NCBI RefSeq assembly: GCF_001039355.2
Contig: NW_019775378.1
Span: forward strand, 46,204-110,203
From: Lingula anatina
Taxonomy: Eukaryota; Brachiopoda; Lingulata; Lingulida; Lingulidae
Direction: 5' to 3'
Length of the DNA: 64,000 nt
Part shown: piece after piece, positions 57,591-64,000 of the stretch
How the letters are laid out: every line of letters begins with the position of its first letter
Position numbering within the stretch: the stretch's first letter is position 1
Position numbers and translations under genes: made by a program
Notes under the pieces: generated by a model
The model's database searches: none
What the model was told of the DNA's origin: nothing
The model's input: only the letters and a program-made list of their open reading frames with translations

Positions 57591-57954
57591 TTCAGGTTTC
57601 AAATGATCTATCGGGGTAGGAGGCAGGTATAACCGCCCTTTCTATTTATCATTTACCATATGTTGACTGGCAGATTTTGATAAGCAATGTACTAAAATAG
57701 TAATGTGCAGGAAGCTTTTGTTTCCCGCATATTTCAAATTACACTAGATTAAATTAATTAAATTAAGCTTCAGACCCTTACACCCCCAAACTAAAATGGC
57801 ATAATGTAGGTCACTGGACATCCTTATATGGTCTACTGCGTGCTGCAATCTGAGCAGTTTTTGCCAGGTTTGGCAAACTATACCGGTCTATAGCGCCGTC
57901 TGGAGGGGAACACAAATTATCTTCTCTGCTGCAATCGGTAGCTCAGCATATTGT

Positions 57955-57958
<4 letters not shown>

Positions 57959-57994
<36 letters not shown>

Positions 57995-57998
57995 GTGC
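57959..57998. repeat. (TG)n microsatellite
   Basis: About fifteen GT units, then imperfect continuation. Confidence 0.9.
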
Positions 57999-58441
57999 AC
58001 GTGCTTGTGCGTGCTTAATCTTCATCACCAGAGAAATGGCGATAATAATGAAATTTGAACCGGCACATATACAGATAAAGTAATAGTAATGAAAATAACA
58101 CCAACGGTTCATGTTATCTACAAACTGTACGGGCATCATCTCTGCTCACAGTCAGCTGTCATTTTTATCTGTTAATTACCGGTATATGAATCCAAAAACC
58201 GTGTAAAATGACCTTAACATACTACACCAGTTTACCATAATGTAAAAACGTAATGATAAAATACAACTGAATGGATGGAAAGTGCATAGATAAACTATCA
58301 AAATCGACCAAGTATTTTAACCGAATTGAAAAAAAACATGCATGCACGGTGCTGATATATTTCATTATGTAAACTTCAGATAATGAAACAAAACCCCGAC
58401 TTTTTTATTTTATTTATTTATTTCATTTATTTTAAATATAT

Positions 58442-58473
58442 ATTTTCAAGCTATATATATATAGCTTGAAAAT
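58442..58473. other. 32-base perfect palindrome
   Basis: ATTTTCAAGCTATATA followed by its exact reverse complement. It can form a cruciform or hairpin with no loop beyond the TA core. Confidence 0.85.
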
Positions 58474-58629
58474 GCCAAAATGTAAACAAGAGACAACTAC
58501 TGAAATGAGTTTATTTCCAATTTCAATACTTTTTGCATAATGCAAAATAGCCCATTTACTTTCATTTTAATATGATCAACTAACGTATTTGTTAAGATAT
58601 GAAAATATCAATAAAACAATTCTAAGTGT

Positions 58630-59700
58630 CCAATTTGCTCCATTTTGAGATTCTGAACATAGACGCAAATCGCCTTCCGCCTCTTCCTCCGTCCACTCTT
58701 GTCTCCCACCTCCAAATCGATTTTGGTTTTCTTTTTAAAAGGAAACTAGTTTCTAGTTGCAAGGTTCGTTTTTCGTAACAGGACACCGGTTTCTGTTTTC
58801 CAGAATTTTTTAACGACACTTTTTTCTTAAAATTTTATTTGGAAAAATTGAATAAAATTAAAATTTATAATCCAAACAACAAAGGGAGACCCCATGGTAA
58901 CCCGGCCTCTCCTCTCCCTCCCTATAAAACACACAATCTATCGACCCTATCAACTAAGTGTGTAAGAATCTTTTTTGAAAAACAACACTAGTCTCTAATT
59001 GTCCCAATTGTTTATTTTTATTAAATAAAATCAAAGTTAGTCAGCCACTCAACAAAGCGAGACGCCCAGGGGCCGACCTGTAGAAATCGATCGGCGCTCA
59101 TCTCGTCCTCCCTCTCGCACGTCGAGGAGAGACCGTAACACCCTGCCCAGCTTCCACGGTGAGGGTTACCTGATCGCAATAGACGCTCCTTCCTCCATCC
59201 AATCTGGTCTCTGGTTTCTCGGCGTCAGAATCGGATCTGAAAAACGACACTAGTTTCTGGTTGCCAGAATCGTTTTTGAAAAAAAAATCCAAAATTGGTC
59301 CACCCTACAGTATGACAAGAAACCCAGGGGCCTCAAATCTCTCCCCTGGGCTGGGATATTTAATCACAGACAACGATCAGTGGCCATTTCTGCCTCCCCG
59401 CAAGGTGGAGAGACCGTTATATTCAGCATGGCTTCCGCGGTGATGGCTACCTGTCCCCGTAGCCGCTGATCGGCGGTCGTCTCGGCCTCCCCTCCGGGCG
59501 GGGAGAGACTGAAGTATTCAACACAGCTTCCGCGGTGAAGGCAACCTGTGCGAGGTAGACATCGATGGGCGGTCTTCTCGGTCTCGGCATAAGACGGGGA
59601 GAGACCGTAACACGGTGCACGGGTCCCACGGGGAAGATTACCTGTTTGCAGTAGACGCTAATCGCCTTACGCCTCTTCCTTCGTTCAGTCTTGCAAAACG
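58630..59700 (-). repeat. complex repeat: copy 2 of the CTGGCAACCAGAA family with a 95-base tandem array
   Basis: GAGAGACC/T markers at 59408, 59503 and 59599 define three units of 95-96 bases (CTTCCGCGGTGA.GG, ACCTGT, GATCGGCGGTC), with a separate unit at 59127. ACTAGTTTCTGGTTGCCAGA near 59248-59268 and diverged forms near 58743 and 58985 match 49480-49800 inverted. GCTAATCGCCTTACGCCTCT near 59656 recurs near 58665. Short frames within it are repeat by-products. Confidence 0.7.
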
Positions 59701-60533
59701 AGGATAAAAGAAAAGGCTTGACGCGTATGTTCGTGATATGTACTTCTCGAATTACCTCGCAGTATACGTGTGGATCTTATTGCAAAACGTGATCGACGCA
59801 TTAGCACAGTATATATAGTTTCCTAATATAAACTTCACCTAGCAAACAGATCGCTTAGTGTGTATAAAGATACCCCTTGCCCTCTGAACACTGCCTCTTA
59901 TTCAACACGTAAAGTTTACAGTTCTCCAAAGGCATATCACATCCATGTCCACAATACATTTTTTAAACATGAATTTCTTGTATTGTAATATTGAGAAACG
60001 TCTTGCATATGTCACCCTTACTTTTTTAAGAAAGAAAATAACAATGTGACACCTTTTTATGAGTGGTGATTTTATTGATTATAAAATGTATTGAAATTTA
60101 ATCACCTCGGACTTACACCAAAAGGGAGCAAAACACAAACACACCGTATATGAATTTTGTATCCTTATGATACCAAATTATAGGCCTAATATCATGATCC
60201 TTACAGATACCGAACTAAAATTGCGTCAGAAATGACAGAGAAAGGTGTGTCCGTATCAATTATCCTGGAAGGACTCGTTCTAGTATTTCGTCTGATTACA
60301 ATGTGATTATTAGCAAAAACTTATCGTGGACTGGATTAGTAAATTGGATCAAAATATCAAATATAACTCCCTAGCATATCCCAGTATAACGTGCCAGCTG
60401 TCCAAAACATCGCAATAGACGAGAATAAAGTGTAAACGTCAAATGTGAAACATAAAGTGGTAACAAGAGGCATTTCTCTTATGACAGATCGGAAAAAATT
60501 CAGTTAAAACAACGTAGATAAAGAATGTCATCC

Positions 60534-62316
60534 TCACTGGCCAGATTCTAACATCTCATGTAACTCCTTTTCCAGTTGTTTCTCCATCAAGCAGGCCATA
60601 AACGATCCATCCTCTGAAACAAAAATGGAAGCAGTTTCTTACTCTCTGAATTTATCTTTTAAGTTATACAATGTGCATCAGGCTTTTATACAACAAAAAT
60701 GTACTTTTGTCTGGGAATTTTGACGTTTCCCTCAATAACCAAAGAATATCATGTGCCAAATTTGCCAAAAATAACGATCCATTTCCGAGTTCTAAATAAA
60801 TTTTCATTGAAATTCACCGGTTTCCATTTCTATGACGAGAAATTAAAGACCCAAATGACAGAAACTTAAAACGGGTTTAAAGAACGTAATTCTGTCAACT
60901 ATTTTTATACATAGTGTCTTGGTGATTAAGGGAAAAGCTATGAAATATTCAGGAAAATCAATTTTGCCACATGAAATTAAGTCTTGGACTCCCTGTGTTT
61001 CTTAAAACGGTTTTAGGGACCATTCTAAAGTATATCCGCAAGGAACGCGGAAGTTAACATTAAGGCTGATACCGCGGAGACTCTTCTTAACCTTACTTAA
61101 AAGGAGTGTGGGTTTTGAAGACAATGCGTGTCTTTTTGTGTATATTTTTCTTATCAAGTGATGTTTTATTACTACATTTTCAAGAAACCACGGAAATATG
61201 TAAGGCAAATAGAAATAGGAAAATGCCACTGCTGCTTCGATTGTCTTCATGAAAAGTTGAAGTTGTGGTTTCAGCTTTGATTGCTTTGGTGTGGGCGCTT
61301 GGATTCTGAACAAAATCAAGGTGCACTTAAATAAAACGGAACTAATTGAACTACAGGCTTGTGTGTGGATAACTTATACAATTCCTAAAACTGTAAGAAA
61401 GACTTGTATATACACGAAAAACACATCATATGGTCAGGAGTGTGGTAAGAGAACAGTTTCCTCTCACTACAACTGAATACTGTCATCTGACAGAAGAAGT
61501 ACATCCAGCAAAGCGAAATGGAGCAATTCTCCCAAAATGGAAAACTCCCTTATTCAGGTTTTCTCATGCAAGATAATTAAAACTAACTCAATATAAAAAC
61601 GACTAATGTAAAGTATTAGTTAAATCAATTGGACAATAACTGACTGATAAATTTAGTGAATACGCCATGGGATGTTTTAATTAAGCTTCCCTGTGATATT
61701 TACATAATTTTTTACCTTTATATCTTAAAAATGTTAAAAATTCACGTAAATCCTGTAGCTGTGAAGATGAAGTTTCTCCCGGGGAAACAGCTGGTCGGAG
61801 CACGCTGCCAATGCTGGGTTTTAGTGGTCTTGACAAAGCAGGCGGCTGGTTTTGGTTTCGTAAAAGAAAACCTAACGGGAGCGCTCTTTTAAAACGGTGT
61901 CTACTTCCATCTGATGATGAGGCATGCTGCTGTAAGAAGCAAAAAATACTGGTTACATGTTATAAGAGATGGTATATATGAATGATATGTATGACAAAAA
62001 AGTTACAGGAAATTAGCAGTTTGATAAAGGACGAGGTACTGAGGCAGTTGGAGTTTTGAAAGACGAAAGGAACATATATCTTTCAGAAACCATTAATATT
62101 GAGTTTGGAATTAACTTGTTTTTTTTTTCAATATCAATTCATTTAGAATTTATCATAAAGCTGGGTCAGACCGATTCTTCCTTTGAGTATAGTTGACGGA
62201 AATACTACCATGGTTTTGTCCAGCGTGGGATTTAGAGTGGAGCCTGATAAGCAAGCACTGTCTTTCCGGAGATCTTTCAATCCATGTTTGGCAAAACTTT
62301 GATGTGTAACATACAT
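60534..62316 (-). CDS. unidentified three-exon gene
   Basis: Exons on the minus strand: 62209-62316 (ATG start, 36 codons), 61716-61929 (acceptor TTCTTACAG, donor GTAAAA) and 60534-60613 (acceptor TTGTTTCAG, TGA stop). Phases 0 and 1 match, giving 133 residues. The middle exon is basic, Ser/Pro-rich and probably disordered (RFKRALPLGFLLRNQNQPP, then SRPLKPSIGSVLRPAVSPG); the C-terminus is charged and helical (DGSFMACLMEKQLEKELHEM). The middle and last exons are well supported by composition, splice sites and phase. The first exon is weaker: its donor is ATG|GTAGTA and another 5' exon could replace it. I recognise no family; the layout suggests a small regulatory or scaffold protein, but that is a guess. 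A possible poly(A) signal lies near 60066 on the minus strand. Confidence 0.5.
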
Positions 62317-62733
62317 TGTTAATGTCGATCAGGCTGCAGTGAGGTGTGAAATCGAAGGAAACTAATATAATATCGGTCTTTATTAAGCGCTTTGATTTGT
62401 TCACCGTTCTGCAAAATCATTTTTCCAGTGTAAATTCCAGCGTGGGGATCACACACTCCGACTAGTTCCGCTATCTTATGGACCGTGACCGAGCACTTCC
62501 ACTACTGGCTATTTTGATAAGACACGAGACTAAAAACCGTTTGAACAGGGAATTAACACTGCACGCTCTACCTTAAAGCGAATCAATCAAACGTATTAAG
62601 TGGTGTCATCCCTTGAGAATCGAGACAAATCACATCGTTGAGCCGCGAACAACTAATTAAATGACATTAAAACACCGGATTAAAGGGAAACGTGATACCT
62701 TCAGTTTATATTGAATACGTGAACAATGGGGCG

Positions 62734-62744
62734 TTTTTTTATAG
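62734..62744 (-). promoter_or_regulatory. possible TATA box of the minus-strand three-exon gene
   Basis: Minus strand CTATAAAAAAA about 420 bases before the proposed ATG. AT-rich surroundings make this weak. Confidence 0.2.
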
Positions 62745-64000
62745 AGAAAATAGAGCACAGTCTGAACATTATCTGCGTCACACATCCATGTACGCTGCTT
62801 TCAAAATGACCGATTATCCATTAAAGGCTAACTTGTCTTTTAGGCAAATATAAGTGCATGAGAGTGCGTAGTATACTAGAAAACCATCAAAGCTTGCTTC
62901 CTTTGGAAGTTTGTGCGGAACATTGATATTTCTGAGCAGTTTTTGTCCTGTCTTTAGGCTAGTATTGGGGAAAATCACTTGTAGTGATTAAGTAATTGTA
63001 AATTTAGTGTTTAAAGCAGACCCGATGTCCGATCGTGAATTAAAAATATCCGATTCTGGAGTCTCGCCGCGAGCTGCTTCAGAAGGTCGACACGCACACT
63101 ATCTAGAAAACAGTTGGACTGATAATATCACCATTTCCAGATACGTTAAACACGATTGGCTTCCAAAACCAATGGATTAAAACTTGAATCAAACCTCCAT
63201 ATTTTCAAAATAATGCCACCACGCCAAGCTCAGTTCGACATGTGTACTCAACGGATGGCGCTGAAATGACGCACCTTTTTCATTTTATTTACATCCTTTT
63301 CGGCCAGTTTGACCATGTATGGATATATGTAGCAGTATAAAGCATTGTTCGGTTTAATGACCTACACTGTTTTTAAACTGACATGTGACTAACTTAAAAT
63401 GCGCTTGGAACATTTCTAACATAGGTTATTTTACTTTCAATGCAGTAAGTACCAGCTTGATTGCCATGTACTCTCTGGTTTAAGTAGCCAGCCAAATTAA
63501 CATTAGTGGGATCATACAGCGGTCTTGCTCAGCTTGTTTAATGGTCAAGCATGCATCTTATATCTGGGATCAACCGGGTTTGTTTGGTTCTTTCCTGAGC
63601 GCAGACTTCCTCACTAAATCAGAGTTTGCAATTGATGAAATTAAGTGCCTCGAATACCACTTGAAGGATATGCTTGAATTTAACATTAAACGATAAACGA
63701 GCGACAACGTCTAATGGGACTTCAAGTTATTGCCGTTAGAAAAGTCCCTTTCAGATAAATTAAAATCAATGAACAGGCACCCATCAGCACTGTATTATAG
63801 TATTCATCACCATATTCACCATATTTGTTCTGTCCGTCAGATTGTACGTATGTTTTGCTTTGCCATGTTCTATGCACCCATCCGTTGTTATTGAGCACCT
63901 TATTGCTTTTTCCAACTTATCTGTTAAATAGTGCAAAGTGGCATTATTTGAAGTAATGGCAAACAGCAACTAATAAAAGAAACAAACAGTTTTGATTACT
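62745..64000. other. gene-free window end
   Basis: No exon, transposon end or tandem repeat recognised. It may be promoter-proximal sequence of the minus-strand gene at 60.5-62.3 kb. Confidence 0.45.

Noticed and set aside
59098-59629. Arg/Pro-rich minus-strand frames
   Set aside because: Translation of the 95-base GC-rich tandem repeat.
61002-61476. 105- and 61-codon frames on opposite strands
   Set aside because: They lie inside the intron of the three-exon minus-strand gene and have no recognisable features.

Overview
This is eukaryotic nuclear DNA from a marine-invertebrate-type genome. It is AT-rich and intron-rich, with GT-AG splice sites, many microsatellites, and Tc1, Mutator, non-LTR and MITE relics. 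The gene content (a lectin/EGF/FN3 receptor phosphatase, a lineage-specific C2H2 array) and TTAA-flanked elements with AGGGATAATAACTC-type ends suggest a lophotrochozoan such as a mollusc or brachiopod, but the species cannot be fixed from sequence alone. One 654-base gap (34542-35195) and three single Ns show it is a draft assembly.

Layout. 0-7.5 kb: no intact gene; a relic exon of a HEATR3-like gene (minus strand) beside nested transposons, including a full-length but decayed Tc1 element. 7.5-9.1 kb: a C2H2 zinc-finger gene with ten canonical fingers in one exon. 9.1-19.4 kb: non-coding repeats, including a 1.17 kb TTAA-flanked element inserted in a minisatellite. 19.5-25.8 kb: a probable minus-strand gene seen as four phase-consistent exons. 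25.9-27.5 kb: a decayed Mutator-like transposase followed by a non-LTR retrotransposon 3' end. 27.66-27.98 kb: a palindromic array and a CA repeat. 28.6-48.2 kb: the main gene, a receptor-type protein tyrosine phosphatase. 49-60 kb: mostly repeats, with one tentative two-exon reading frame at 50.6-51.2 kb. 60.5-62.3 kb: a probable three-exon minus-strand gene of unknown function.

The phosphatase gene was rebuilt exon by exon. Twenty-nine exons join without a frame conflict into 1402 codons: signal peptide, Cys-rich segment, two F-type-lectin-like (fucolectin) domains, one EGF-like domain, three FN3 domains, one membrane segment, an intact PTP domain D1 and a PTP domain D2 that has lost both the WPD aspartate and the signature arginine. 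The second lectin domain keeps most of the fucose-binding motif. This points to a receptor that could read fucosylated glycans outside the cell and remove phosphotyrosine inside, with D2 as a regulatory pseudophosphatase. Its introns have collected a second Tc1 copy, a 5'-truncated non-LTR copy and a dispersed repeat.
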